Positions 1-13,975 of a stretch of 64,000 bases of DNA are shown here, in pieces. Every line of letters starts with the position of its first letter. Position 1 is the first letter of the stretch. Origin of the DNA: Tillus elongatus (lineage: Eukaryota > Arthropoda > Insecta > Coleoptera > Cleridae); the NCBI GenBank assembly GCA_964006375.1, contig OZ023269.1, positions 62,001-126,000 on the forward strand, written 5' to 3'. Made by a program: the position numbers and the translations under genes. Under the pieces are notes generated by a model. The model was given only the letters and a program-made list of their open reading frames with translations, had not been told where the DNA came from and searched no databases.

Positions 1-523
<523 letters not shown>

Positions 524-3465
524 GTACTAAACCTAGAAACACAAGCTAGATGCTTTCTATGCTAAGGTGAACATCCAGCTAACTATAAAGGATGTAGAGT
601 CTACAAAGAATTGCAAGAAAACTATAAGAATAGACCACAATCCCAACTTCGACCGGATTCACAGCCAGTTCGTAAAACTACCTTACGATATGTAGACAGT
701 AGCAACACCTATGCTGCCACAGATATGACAAACACTCAACAAGAACCTCAGAATCATCTTAGCATAGAACAATTTCTTGGAGAATTTAGTAATATATTTC
801 AACAACTCGTCATTCAACAAAACAATATGTTCATAAGTATGCTGTCTACAGTCATTAACAAGTTATTGCACTAAAGCTTGAATTTATAAGAATAGCTTTG
901 TGGAATGCCAATGGGATACAGTCTAAAAAACAAGAAGTTGAACTATTCCTTAATGTACACAAAATTGACATTTTACTGATCTCTGAAACACTTCACATCA
1001 AAGTCATTTATACAAATACCACACTACTCAGTTTACTGGGCCAATCATCCAGATGGAACAGCACATGGAGGAACATCTATAGCCATTAAGTCAACAATAG
1101 TACACCAAGAACTCCAAAAATATGCAATAGACTACCTGCAGGCCACAACAATACAGGTGAATATGTGTTCCAATTCACTAATTATTTCAGCCATGTATTG
1201 TCTTCCTAGACACAGAATAACTGAAAATATGCTTGAGGTGTTTTTTGAGACACTTGGACCAATGTTTATTGCTGGTGTTGACTATAACGTAAAACACACT
1301 AATTTTGGGTGTAGACTAACTACTCCAAAAGGCAGAAAGTTTAATAATCTAATTTCAAACAACCACTATAGCTGCTTCTCCACTTGTGAATCAACATACT
1401 AGCCAGCATATCCAAACAAAATACCAGATTTGCTGGATTATTTTATAGTAAACGGTGTGGCAGCTAACTACCTTGACACAGAGTCATGTTTTGACTTATC
1501 GTCAGAACATACACCTGTCTTATTGACTGTGAGTAAAACCATTATCAAGAAAACTCCAAGGCCTTCATTATTTAACAAGCACACCAGCTGGGACCTTTTC
1601 AAGGACCTTATAAATGAAAAACTGAACTTGCAAACTATTATAAAAACAAGTGAGGAGCTTGACGATTTTACAAACAATTTTATAACTACAATACAAGCAG
1701 CCTCATGGCAAGCAACACCAAACGTAAAGCAGAAATCTCGCTCCACTCAAAACATTCCAAAACAAATCATGGAACTTGTGACAGAAAAAATAAGACTTAG
1801 AAGAATATGGCACTGTACCAGACTGCCTTCTGATAAGACTGCTTTGAATATGATCACCAACAAATTGAAGAAAAAGTTAAACGAGAACAAAATGAATCGT
1901 TTCACTTTTATTTGGATAATTTGTCCTACAAAGACCACACTATGGAAAGCTGCAAAATGTGTCAAACACAATGTATCCGTTCCACCACTTAAAAAACGTG
2001 ATGGAGCCTGGGCAAGGTCAGGCAGAGAAAAGGCAGAGTTATTTGCTCAACACCTTGAGTCCATCTTCAGTCCACATCTTGCAAATACTCCAAATCAAGT
2101 AGTACAAGACTTTCTAGGAATGCCATGCCAAATGTCACTACCAATTAAAAGATTTAGAGTGGCTGAAGCAACACAAGAAATACTTGGCCTTAACATCAGG
2201 AAATCTCCTGGATATGACATGATAACGGGAAAAACTCAAATAGCATCCTGAGAAAGGCATAAAGTATCTAACAGTACTCTTTAACTCAATATTAAGGTTG
2301 ACACATTGGCCAGACCAACTAAAGGTTGCCCAAATAATTATGGTTTTAAAGCAAGGAAAAGCAGTCAAGGGTGTCAAGGCCAATAAGTTTGCTTTTAACC
2401 ATCCCTAAAATATTAGAAAAATTAATTTTAAAAAGGATGCTTGCTGACAAGTTACTTGATACATGGTTACCTGATCACCAATATGGGTTCAGATCTAATC
2501 ACTCAACAATCCAGCAGTGTCACAGACTGGTTAACAAAATTCAAGAGGCAATGGTAAGAGGGCAATACTGTTCAACAGTGTTTCTTGATATAAGTCAAGC
2601 TTTCGATAAGGTATAGCATGAAGGTCTGATATATAAAATTAAGAAACTACTGCCTCCCCACTACTATCTGCTTTTTAAATCCTACCTAAAAAACCATAGC
2701 TTCCAAGTTATGCATGGAAAAGAACTATCGAGAATTCATCCCATTAAATCTGGAGTGCCCCAGAGAAGTGTACTGGATCCCATCTTATTTTTACTGTACA
2801 CTTCAGATCTACCAACAACAATAGAGTCAACGATGGGAACTTTTGCAGAAGACACTGTATTAATTGCAACCCACGAAAACCCACAAATGGCATCAGAAAT
2901 CTTTCAAAGGCATCTTAAGCGGGTAGAAGATTGGCTTGAAAAACAGAGAATCAAAGAAAATGAGTCCAAATGGGTACAAGTCAATTTTACTCTCAAGCGA
3001 AGTGAGTGTCCTCCAGTACATATTAATAGTAAATAAATACATCAGGCTGATGAAGCTAAATGCTTGGGCCTACATCTTGATAAAAAACTAACTTGGAAAG
3101 CACATATGTTGAAGAAGAAAGCAGAGCCTGTTTGGATTTATGGAATACAACTGTGGGGATGCTCCAGTAAGTCAAACATAGACATCATACAACAATTCCA
3201 ATCGAAAACTTTAAGAATCATAGCAGATGCTACATGGTATGTTACCAACCACACTTTACATTGAGATTTGAAGATACCATGGGTGTATCCCTAAGTGAAA
3301 TCCCTAAGACAGCTACAAAACACTGAACGAAGCTAGATGTTCATCAAAATAGCACAGCTAGGGCCCTCACAGAAGATCCCGTCCAAAGAAGACTAAAGAA
3401 AAAATGGCCAAAAGATCTAGTGAAGTCATAACAGGTTCACTACCTACCTAGGCAACGCTTAGGAT
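524..3465 (+). pseudogene. Jockey-clade LINE, decayed (gag tail and pol)
   Basis: The left part is the end of a Jockey-type gag: a CCHC knuckle near 548-600 (C-x2-C, then GEHPANYKGC, interrupted by one stop) and a Gln/Asn-rich tail ending at 874. From about 895 a pol frame opens with WNANGIQSKKQEVELF, the typical start of a Jockey endonuclease, followed by pieces of endonuclease and, from about 2200, reverse transcriptase. RT landmarks are KSPGYD, QYGFRSNHST, AFDKV, SGVPQRSVLDP and FAEDT, where the canonical FADDT has lost an Asp. Many stops and frameshifts break it up. It is 5'-truncated and inactive. The clade is inferred from the gag knuckle and endonuclease start. Confidence 0.8.
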
Positions 3466-3760
3466 AGCACCACTAGATACTTAATTGACCTGGCTCCCTG
3501 CAGCTTCTTTCTGTTCCCCAACATGAAAACATGGCTCGAAGGAAAAATTCAGCTTAAACGAGGAGGTTATCGCCGAGACAGAAGTGTATTTGAAGAGTTT
3601 GACAAATGGTTGTTTTTTTTTTTTTTTTTTTTTTTTTTTTTGGAGGGGTTAAAGAAATAGCAGAAACGCAGATTATTGAAAGTGTTTTTAAAAATTTGTG
3701 AATTTCGTCTTGGACTCTCGTAAATACAGATGTTGAACAGAGAAGATAATGAACATTCTG
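3466..3760 (+). pseudogene. mariner transposase 3' fragment with poly-T
   Basis: The nucleotides from about 3488 match the end of the mariner element at 47710-47880 in the same order: a DLAP-type third catalytic segment, LFPNM, a Lys-rich stretch, then GGAGGGG..AAAGAAAT. A pure T run of about 29 bases (3613-3641) interrupts it. It directly follows the Jockey relic, and nothing else of the transposase is present. Confidence 0.65.
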
Positions 3761-3764
3761 AAGT

Positions 3765-5000
3765 CAAAGAAAAATCTTCATTTAGCTATTATAAGTCAAC
3801 CACAATTAGTTTGAAGATGGTATAATGATCAAAAGAAACTAAACATTAGTTTAAACTTAATTTCAGACCTTGTATACTTCCAAATCAAAATAATCTGTAC
3901 ACTTTAATGCCTTGTTTTTATTAAAGTTTTAAATTTAGATTTAAGGATTTTATGTTTGTTATAGTATTGTACTTCAGTCTTTGATGGGTTTTTTTCTGTC
4001 TACTAATCAAAATATTGTTACGTGAGAAAAAGTTGTATGGCTCCTGTCGAGAACTAATAATATTATAGTTATTTAAGACTGTTCAAAAAATCTTCAAACA
4101 TTTGTTTTATACTTGACTTAATTTCTATACATTCTTAAGCCAACAGCTCATCCTAAAATAATTTATGGTATGCATTTATTGCTTACATTTTAATTACATT
4201 TTTGTGATAAAGAATGTGATATTAATTAAAAATATTCTCTTCATTTTCTAAAGACTAACATTTTAACCGTTTTTGTTATTGTAATTTTTATTGATATTGA
4301 TTATGATCTGTTTTTGAGTGCCTTATTTCCCAGTTAATTAGAACGTGTTGGTAAAATATTTCAACTTGAAATTATTATGTGAATTTTTGAGTAAGCCAAG
4401 ATGGAGAATTTTCAATAGTCAGAGATGCCAAAAAAATAAAGTAATCGTATTGTACATGGCGTTTAAATAATGTCATGTTTTCTTCATGAAAGTTTAACAC
4501 TTTCTGCAGACAGATGAAAATTATACAGTGCTATAGCCTCATGTCTTCTAAGTATTTTTTATCATCTCTATCCCTTTCATGGGCACGGGGAAATTCCTGT
4601 GAATAAAATGAAATTATTTTGACATTTTACATTGAAATATTTATGGAAACATATACTTCAGTTCGGTTTTTTTTTAAAATACCCCCACTAAACTTTCTTA
4701 ACAGTGGGAAGTATATTTACTAGCGTGCATATAGAAACAATTATTTTATATTTAAATAATATTAGATGGTGGTAAATCTTAACATTTTATTTCAAAAAAA
4801 TGTAGATATTATTTTACATGAAATTTTTTAAAACATAAATTAATACACAAAGGTACTTGGCATGTTGCACATAAAAATCTTTTTCTGTTTTCATGTTCTT
4901 TTGTACTACAGTGCCAGCATCTTCGGTAGGTATCTATTTGATGATGATTTGAAGATGACTTCCTACTTCATTTAGCCTGACTTCATCTGGAACAAGTCTC
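3765..5000. other. AT-rich stretch without a recognised gene
   Basis: No open frame of note and no splice-bounded exon recognised. It contains one dispersed repeat segment (4405-4562) annotated separately. Confidence 0.6.
4405..4562 (-). repeat. unnamed repeat, inverted copy of 8221-8397
   Basis: About 150 bases match the reverse complement of 8221-8397 with small indels. Shared blocks include TTTAAATAATGTCATG and CCTCATGTCTTCT. The 8221 copy has about 15 extra bases. The family is not recognised. Confidence 0.75.
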
Positions 5001-5002
5001 TG

Positions 5003-5275
5003 CAAGTGCTTTTCTTTTATTAATGGCTTGGATGAGTTCGTTAGCCAGGAAAATCGGACGTGGTTTTCCGGGAATTTTTTGAGATTTCTTTTTAAAAAAA
5101 ATTTTTTTCTCCGAAAATTACAAAGCTATTTTAATGAAATTTGGTGGATATGTTGCCTTGGGAAAAAAGCTTACTACATCCCAAAATTCAATTTTCCAAA
5201 TTTATACAAAATTGAGTTATCCAAGTTTGCAGCATTTAATAAAAATTCACTATCATAACGCACTTGCTGCGTCCC
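5003..5275 (-). repeat. HINE-like repeat, variant subfamily, partial
   Basis: This is the CTGGACGCAGC-end half of the family in reverse orientation, ending CATAACGCACTTGCTGCGTC at about 5271. It belongs to a variant shared with 40850-41108 and 41665-42093, marked by TTATTAATGGCTTGGATGAG and GGATATGTTGCC. There is no microsatellite. Confidence 0.8.
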
Positions 5276-5283
5276 GAACTTTT

Positions 5284-5800
5284 TTAATTTCTTATTCTAT
5301 TCAAATTTTGTTTGGCATAAAGGTTAGTTTGATCTACTGTAGATTTTAATGTTTCTTCACCAAAAACTTTTACAAAGTAATCAATTTCTTTGTTGTATTT
5401 AGATGTTTCATATAAAAGTTTTGGAGCATCACAAAAATCAACAGGTGCAAATGGAGCAGTCTTTGTCCTTATCAGGGTATACATTTTTTTCCCACTGCAG
5501 TTTCGTAGTAGGCTGGTCAGTCTCATTATTTATTTCAATTTCTTCCACTTGAGAAGGAATAGGTAAATGAGGAAGTACACCTTCAATGGTTAAAAACTCC
5601 CTATTGACACTAATATCTAAGAGATTGGGTTCCACATTATCTAGAGACGAAGATGTGCTTGTACAGTAAGATTTTAAAGTCCTTCGTTAGCTCCCTCATC
5701 ACCATCACATTCAGAATCACTTTCATTTTCTGGGAGACTGTAAAAGTATTGAATGGCAGCTTCAGTATGCTTCAGATTGTCTAAGTTCCACATATTATTA
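5284..5800 (-). pseudogene. piggyBac-like transposase, N-terminal relic
   Basis: Two overlapping minus-strand frames resemble the N-terminal part of piggyBac transposases (DDE_Tnp_1_7 family). An acidic leader comes first (SLPENESDSECDGDEG, about 5730-5690). Then come TTKLQWEKN, and after a frameshift PVDFCDAPKLLYETSKYNKE, IDYFVKVFGEE and QTNLYAKQN. The last motif normally sits just before the catalytic core, which is absent. The relic stops at the HINE-like repeat on its 3' side. Confidence 0.65.
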
Positions 5801-5866
5801 AAAAGAAACGAAAATATACAATACTTTACGATACAACGCTAGTATTTTCAAAAACATTATTCCCCC

Positions 5867-5870
<4 letters not shown>

Positions 5871-5955
<85 letters not shown>
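5871..5955. repeat. (AT)n microsatellite
   Basis: A pure dinucleotide tract of 85 bases, here without recognisable HINE-like arms on either side. Confidence 0.95.
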
Positions 5956-5958
<3 letters not shown>

Positions 5959-5999
5959 CAACAGTATGGGCGCTGGGAATATTGCTTCACACCTAAAAA

Positions 6000-6580
6000 T
6001 GTCAAATTTACTGACAAACACATAATATCAATTCTTATTATTATTTACAAAAATGTTCACTTCTATCTTTTTTATATGCCGCTTATAATAAAGTTCTTAG
6101 CACTGACCTGATAAAATGGATAATGTCAAGAAGTTGTAATAGCTACGCTTTAGCATGTATTTTTGGACACAAATTCACTAACGGTTAGCTTTCACTGTTT
6201 CTAAATCCTACCTCAACAACACACAATTCTGACATTCTTTTCGAACTTAGGTAACCCTCCACTAGATGCCACGACAGGTACCCCACAGAAAAAATAATTC
6301 CCTTTGCCAATGAAAGCAATTGTAGATGGTGGGAATTTTAATTCCCAGTGCTGGTCAAAGGGTTATCTTTGACTGTTCCAGAGATATTCAGTTTTTAAGA
6401 CAGTTTGCATTTTTTTCCATGAAATAAAAAAAACAACAATAGTATTGTTTTATTTCTTTATTTGCCACTATAAAATCATGCGCTTATTTGAAAAACTTTA
6501 CAGGATTTTACCATCATAATGTTGATCAATTTATCAAACAAATTAATAACTTATATTGCATCCCCTTATCCCCTCGCACC
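6000..6580. other. AT-rich stretch without a recognised gene
   Basis: No coding or repeat signal recognised up to the edge of the Tc1 relic. The left terminus of that element may lie in here, but I could not pair it with the other end. Confidence 0.5.
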
Positions 6581-6584
6581 GATT

Positions 6585-7510
6585 ACTGCTTCAGGTCTTC
6601 TTGGCATACTTAAGGTTTCTAATTTGATCAATGTGGTTCCATATTTCTCAGTGAGAGTTCATTTAGGTCACCAGGTGGATGTCCCATAAGTCTTCGATGG
6701 GGTTTTGATCAGGACATCTTGCTGGTCATGCCAAAGTTGTAATTTCCACTTCCTGGAGGTCATTTTGTACTACCATAGCTACATATAAGCGTGCATTATC
6801 GTGCATAAGTAACATTTCTTCCTAAAGAAATTGGGCGTATAGCACCACATGAGGTTCCAAAATGTCTATAATGTATCAGTCCACTGTCAAATGACCGCGC
6901 TGAATCACAACTAACTCCGTACGAGCATCCATACTGACGCCATCCCATAACAAAACCACCTCCATAGCTGGCAGTTGTGGCAATATTACATTGTAACGCT
7001 CGCCAGGACGGCAATGCACTCTCCTGCGATCATCACTAAAAAGGCAAAACCTCGACTCATTGGAAAACAGGACAGTGCTCCATTCAAGGTCTTCCCAATT
7101 TTGATGTTCCTGGGCAAACACAAATTGTTGCCTACTATGGACTAACTACGGTAAGTAAAGGCCCAGTTGCATCCGTATGTGGAGCAATATTGTTTTCTGG
7201 CAGTCTCCTTCGCACTGTATCTTTACTACTGAAATTGTACTGACAAGAAAATTCCTCTTGAAGTGCTGTATTTGTGGTGGATCGACTTCACAACACTTGT
7301 AGCCGTAAAAATCAATCTGAATTATTCGTTATCATTCTTCGTCGTCTGACCAATTCTCCTATGGTTTCTACGAGTCTCACAATACCTCACCAGTACTCTG
7401 GAGATTGCATATTGTGACAACCCTACTTCCACAAGTGCTATAGCAGCAGCACATTTCTCTGGTGAAATATTTGTCATCTCACATACGTTTTGGGCCATTT
7501 TCGCTTCAAT
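6585..7510 (-). pseudogene. Tc1-like transposase, decayed
   Basis: Minus-strand fragments cover most of a Tc1 transposase. From about 7500 there is a helix-turn-helix start (MAQNVCEMTNISPEKCAAAI, then RNHRRIGQ). Next come SNESRFCLFSDDRRRVHCRP with the first catalytic region (DESR changed to NESR), then LVVIQRGHLTVD. After 6850 come degraded pieces leading to the C-terminal end near 6590. Frameshifts and stops are scattered throughout. Terminal inverted repeats were not identified with confidence. Confidence 0.8.
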
Positions 7511-7686
7511 CTATCTACAACTTTTGATCGAACTGACGTAGGAAACAAAATTAAAAGAGCTGTCAACTTGTAATGTCATTCGTTTGCACAGCTTTCTTTA
7601 AAATTCCATGGAGAAAAATGCAAGATATCTTTAAAAATTTAATATCACTGGAACAGTCCAAGATAAGTAGACGATTAAAAAAAAAG

Positions 7687-8015
7687 TCTGGACGCAGCAA
7701 GTGCATTATGGTAGTGAATTTTCATAGAAATGATCTGGCACGAAATATTTTTTTATAACTTTTTTCTTTTAACATAGAAATATCGATTTTGGTGTATAGT
7801 TTCCTTTTAACGTCGTAAACTTACGTACCAAATTTGGTTACCATAGCTTTCCTATTCTTTGAGATAAAATTTTTTTTCTAAGGAAAAACCAAAATTTTCC
7901 TGGAAAACCTGGTCTGATTTTCCTGGCTAACGAACTTATCCAAGCCACTTACAAAAAGAAGGCACATGCTAAATTTTATCAAAATCGGTCCATGATTTTT
8001 TGAGTTATCGGTGTG

Positions 8016-8097
<82 letters not shown>

Positions 8098-8218
8098 TGA
8101 AACTGACCCCGGATATGGGTTCTAGGGGTCCTAGATCACGCTCATTTGAAGAAATTTTAAAAAAATTCAAAAGTCGAGATCTCCTCATTAGTGAATTTTT
8201 TGTAAGAAAATTCACTAA
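7687..8218 (+). repeat. HINE-like repeat, complete forward copy
   Basis: A good reference copy (532 bp). It starts TCTGGACGCAGCAAGTGC at 7687. A subterminal repeat TAGTGAATTTTC follows near 7717, then conserved blocks, the (AT)n tract 8021-8094, the CTGACCCCGGATATGGGTTC arm, and a terminal hairpin TTAGTGAATTTT..AAAATTCACTAA ending at 8218. The subterminal repeat near the start is inverted relative to the end. Confidence 0.85.
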
Positions 8219-8220
8219 TA

Positions 8221-8397
8221 CAAAATACCCAGAAGACATGAGGTTATAGCACTGTATAATTTTCATCTACCTAAGTAACCCGATATTGCCTGCAGAAAGT
8301 GTTAAACTTTGATGAAGAAAACATGACATTATTTAAATGCCCTGCTCAATATGGTTACTTTATTTTTTCGGCATCTCTTGACTATTGGAAATTTATT
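8221..8397 (+). repeat. unnamed repeat, inverted partner of 4405-4562
   Basis: Directly abuts the end of the HINE-like copy. It matches the reverse complement of 4405-4562 over about 150 bases. Confidence 0.75.
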
Positions 8398-8558
8398 TCA
8401 GTAGTTATAACTTTAAACTCTGTGTTTTCAATTTTGACAAAAATCATTTATAAGTTTTACCTTCATCTTAGAATTGACAATCATCAATTGAAGGATCTAC
8501 CAAACCAACCTCATGTGTAACAAAACCGGGAATGGTATAAAAAAAAAAAGAAAAGGAA

Positions 8559-8585
8559 ATACTGTGGAAACGTTTTCCACAGTAT
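8559..8585. repeat. short perfect hairpin
   Basis: ATACTGTGGAAA is followed by a 3-base loop and its reverse complement, giving a 12-bp stem. No T-run terminator or flanking gene gives it an obvious role. Confidence 0.6.
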
Positions 8586-8639
8586 ATTTTATGATGTACT
8601 GTCTGCTTGAAACATTTTCTGCAACTTTTGTTTTAATTT

Positions 8640-10065
8640 ACATTTATAATTGATGTAGAGGGTAAATTTAAAATTGTGTGTCCTAACACAGAATGTATGT
8701 TAAATGCAAAGGCTGATTTGTCTTGGAATAACGGGAACTACAGCATCATGACCTACAGGTGCGATAGAGGCACTGCTGAATATTACTGCACTGTAGATAT
8801 GTGTGAAGAAGGAAGCAGCACTAAGTGCCCCAACACTATTTCAAGCAGACAAATTCACACCATCAATACCCCCTTCACCACCAGCATCTCCAGGCCAGGC
8901 AAGAACCGAAAATCACATGCATAAAGGTTCCCAAAAGTATTTACCGAGTTATTGGGAAAAGTTTTGGCAACCATAAAATCAGCATCACTAGACCAGACAT
9001 AACCCAATGCTCAAAAAGTTCCCAAAAGTATTTACTGAGTTATTGACAAACATTGTGGCAACCAGCATCCCCAGACCAGACAAAAACCGAATGCCCAAAG
9101 AGTTCCCAAAAGTATTTACGGAGTTATTGACAAAAGTTTTGCCTATCAGATAATCAGCATCCTCAGACCAAGCAAAAACCGAATGCCTAAAAAGTTCCCA
9201 AAAGTTTTTACCGAGTTATTGACAAAAATTGCGGCAACCAGATATCTCAGCAATTGTCCAAGCACAAAAGTGGAGTCTTTATTTCAATGGCAAAGCAGAC
9301 CCGGTATATTTCATGGTTGGTCTTGACAGACTAAACTAACTGCTACGGATTCAATGATCAACATATATTGAGGGCCCTACCTTTACTGTTCCAAGAGACT
9401 GCAATCTATGGTGGTGAAACAACAGAAACCAATGCAGTAACTATATAGACTTCACTACTGCCTTTCAAGATTTCTGAAAAGGACCTAACTAGAGAAGGAT
9501 ACGAAAGGTGACAAGAGGACTAACAAGAAAATCGAAAGTGAATCACCTACAACTGCAGCAAAGAATAACGAACAGCCACCGCAGCATGTCTCAAGACTTC
9601 AAATCAAGTTGATGCCAATGGCAGGAGCCAACCCTCACAGAAGCTCAAATTCAAAATTAAGATCTTGTTCGTGCAGCAAGTCATTGTTCAGATCAAAGTC
9701 TCGTTCAAAATTTAGATCAAAGACAAGCTCAACAAGCAGGGGCCCACCGAAGATCCGTAAATTGTCCACATCTTAACAAGACGAGAAAAAGAAGAGGTCT
9801 GTTAGCAGAAGGAAGAGTGCATCCAGGAGGCGGTCGCCATTCGTTCAAAGCGAAGCCCAAGCAGGAATAGACATAGAAGGGCTAGTATGGGGAGGAGCAC
9901 CAGTAGCGAAAGGGGCAGCATCGGAAGAAAGTCTCCAGTAAGAGCCAAATCCAAAAAGTTATAAGAAAGTTAAGAAAAGGCAGAATTCTGATTCAGAAGA
10001 AGAAAAGAAAAGAGAAGCAAACGGTGATACCTCAATGGTAGAGAGGAAGAGGTTTTTTTAACTTT
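8640..10065 (+). pseudogene. unrecognised decayed coding region with RS-rich end
   Basis: I do not recognise this sequence. The left part (8655-8924) holds an open, Cys-containing frame (CPNTECMLNAKAD, TYRCDRGTAEYYC, DMCEEGSSTKC). A four-unit minisatellite (8876-9242) follows. The right part, pieced across frameshifts, is very basic and Ser/Arg-rich: RSKSRSKFRSKTSS, SVSRRKSASRRRSP, RSPSRNRHRRAS, then KKVKKRQNSDSEEEKKREA. Such RS-type composition is typical of splicing-related proteins but also of some element-encoded proteins. Stops and frameshifts rule out an intact gene as read. It could be a retrocopy, a decayed element or a badly fragmented host gene. Confidence 0.4.
8876..9242 (+). repeat. 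minisatellite, about 85-90 bp x 4
   Basis: Four tandem units share GTTCCCAAAAGTATTTAC, GAGTTATTGACAAA and CCAGACCAGACAAAAACCGA, with a few substitutions and small indels per unit. Confidence 0.85.
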
Positions 10066-10079
10066 GAGTTTTGTTTTGA

Positions 10080-11194
10080 GATTAAAAAAAATCAAAAATT
10101 TTTGGTAAACAAGTCCAGTTTTTTTTTTACACAAATCAATTTTTATACAAAATTAGGTTACGTTTAAACCAGATGTTATAGCTGACAAGAAGCCCCAAGA
10201 ACAAGACAGGGGACAAATACCAAACCGAGTGGATGGATTTGGCATGTCAACCAGTGCATCATGAAACCTGGAAATGAAAGAAAAAAGTCCTTTTTTGTTC
10301 TCTGCCGAAGTAAGGTGAGGCTGTAATGAGGTGTATAAAAATACACCTCCATATAATTTAATTGAGTCTGTTCATTGAAGATGTCCATAGCTTTTACTAT
10401 TTTTAGAACCTTGATTTGCCGATCTACTATAAGCTTATTGTGAATCAAATATGTTTTCCTTATTGATTGCAGTTACAGGCCTTCTATGGCGGAGATGAAT
10501 TTCAATGCTTTTCTTCAGATATTTAAATTTGACTGCACACATTTTGACCATTATGTATGAAAGATAAAACGTTTGCAAAGTATTCACCATGTCTTCATGA
10601 TTTTTTATGTGGAGGTCAGGTCAGGACAACATTCTACCTGGTTACGTACTAATATGGCGAATCTATTGTACATCCCACAAAGTTAGCAATATTGTTACTG
10701 CTGATCCTTCAAATGTCATAAATTACATATTTACTATGTGTATGCACCAGTATTCTATAAAGCATAAATAATTTGTAACATTAGCATTAAATACATAAAA
10801 CTTCAAAATTTATTTGCTCAATACAAAAATACTTAATTAGTAGTTAATTTTGTTGTCTTGATAAACACATTAGTTTTTCAGTGGTACTTAAAAGATTTTT
10901 TGAATGGTCGTTTGTTTTTGAATATTTTAAATCTCTAAAAGGGTACAATGATTTTTGTGATATTTAGTTTTACTTACTTAAATATTAAGAATAGATCTTG
11001 TTTGATGCATGCTTTGTAATTAGGTAAGCTTGTAAACAAGTTAATTTATAGTATTGTAAAATTCTTGAATTGTTGTTGTCCTTACTTGTTATTTGTATTG
11101 TGAGGCTAACTTAACAGTGGTCTTATGCAAAAAATAAGAGTAAATATGTTAGGCGAGCATAGTTAAACAGTTAGTCAAGAATAACCCATTCATT
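10080..11194. other. AT-rich stretch without a recognised gene
   Basis: No convincing coding exon. A 90-codon minus frame (10448-10176) resembles nothing I know and has no supporting splice or repeat context. Confidence 0.6.
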
Positions 11195-12553
<1,359 letters not shown>

Positions 12554-13390
12554 GTTTTTTACTTTATCTCTTCTTGTTTGACCCATCACTTGTGTTAAGT
12601 AGTGTGTTCCAGCAGCATTCAATTTTCTTACATGCTTTGCTTGACACATCCATAGAGCACAGGTGACCAGCATGTTGTTAGTGACTTTAGCCTCTTTAAT
12701 TCTAGAACACCAAACTTGATTTATCACATATGAATAGGAGATTCGTGAATTTCATGACTTGATCAAAATAATTATTTGTTTTAACAGGCACCACTCCAAC
12801 TACAACAATACCCAAATCTAGGAAGTAACAAAAACAATCATATACAATAATTACAACCTTGGATAATTATGTGTAAGATGTCTCAAGAAGGAAGCAACAC
12901 AGCCATCATTTGTGAAAATTTCCCTACCGATTTATCACAAGCCAAACAAATCAAGTAAACGGAAGATTTACTTGATATTAGTTTTAGGGGTGGTGGTATG
13001 GCTGCAGGGCGTATGGCAAGAATATAGCGGTGAACAAAATTGTACCTACGAAAGGTTTTTTGGACAGTCCCCTCTATGAAAAACCTTATATAAAAGCGCC
13101 AATGCCATAATGACCCCTCTTTCATCAAGGGATGCAAGACTGAATCGATTTAATAGTACATCTTGTGGAATGTCTAGTTCAGGATAGTACCTACCTTTAA
13201 AATAAGCCAGGCATTTGAGAAATATACACTACACTGATTCCAGCAGAACTAGATGGCACAAGTTAGGGGGGAATCAACATATATAACATATACATTCTCA
13301 TGTGTCAGTGCGAGTAGACGTGTGAGGTTGAGCTCCCACGTTGTTAGGTTAAATACAAGTTATTTGTGCTGTTTATTTGCTGTTCCTGCG
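12554..13390. other. unassigned stretch
   Basis: Contains two minus-strand open frames (12727-12407, overlapping the repeat, and 13137-12883) that I do not recognise. Neither has a matching repeat copy or splice evidence in the window. Confidence 0.5.
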
Positions 13391-13393
13391 AAC

Positions 13394-13925
13394 ATGTGTG
13401 GAAATAAGTATACCCGTAGTAATAGACGTAACCCTGAAGAAGAAAATATGATTCAAAGGGTGGTGGAACGCATTTTGTTGTTGGGTGATTTTATGAACGA
13501 ATTGATGGACATGTTAAAGACAGTGATTAGTGAGAAGGTGGGCCCACTCCTTGAGCAGAGATTTAAAGTGTGTGATGAATGACTTATGTGCGTGGATAAG
13601 AAGCTGGAGAGTGCCCATTATGAGCTGGATAGGGTGGAGCAGCAGGTGCAGGTCAACAATGTGAGAATCTATGGGGTTGCTGAGGTTGAGGGAGAAGAGC
13701 TTTCTGACTCTGTGGTTGGACTGTGCCATCAAAGGCTGGGGATGGCTGGTTTTGCTGGGAGTGACATTGATGTGTGTTACCGTCTACCCGTGGGAAAGGA
13801 GGGGAGTGGACCTATCCTGGTCAAATTTAGCGGAAGACGTGTCAAGGAGGATGTTTTCAGAAATAAGAGAAACTTGAAGGGCAGTAATATTGTGATTAAA
13901 GAAGATTTAACATCATGCAGGTTTT
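13394..13925 (+). pseudogene. LINE ORF1 relic (coiled coil plus RRM-like)
   Basis: The frame from MCGNKYTRSNRRNPEEEN contains a short heptad-like stretch. After one stop (13579-13581) it continues with NNVRIYGVAEVEGEELSDSV, DIDVCYRLP, PILVKFSGRRVKEDVFRNKR and IVIKEDLT. That order (coiled coil, then NVRIYGV..RL..PILVKF..R..V) is typical of ORF1 proteins of several insect LINEs. The frame ends abruptly at 13925 and no endonuclease or reverse transcriptase follows. The left boundary is uncertain. Confidence 0.6.
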
Positions 13926-13975
13926 CCGCAGCATTTCTTCTATATATTCACTTAAGCACTTTTAAAAACTTTTAA

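Noticed and set aside
8676..8924. 82-codon Cys-rich frame as a secreted peptide gene
   Set aside because: No signal peptide, no matching splice sites, and the frame ends within the minisatellite; kept only as part of an unidentified decayed region.
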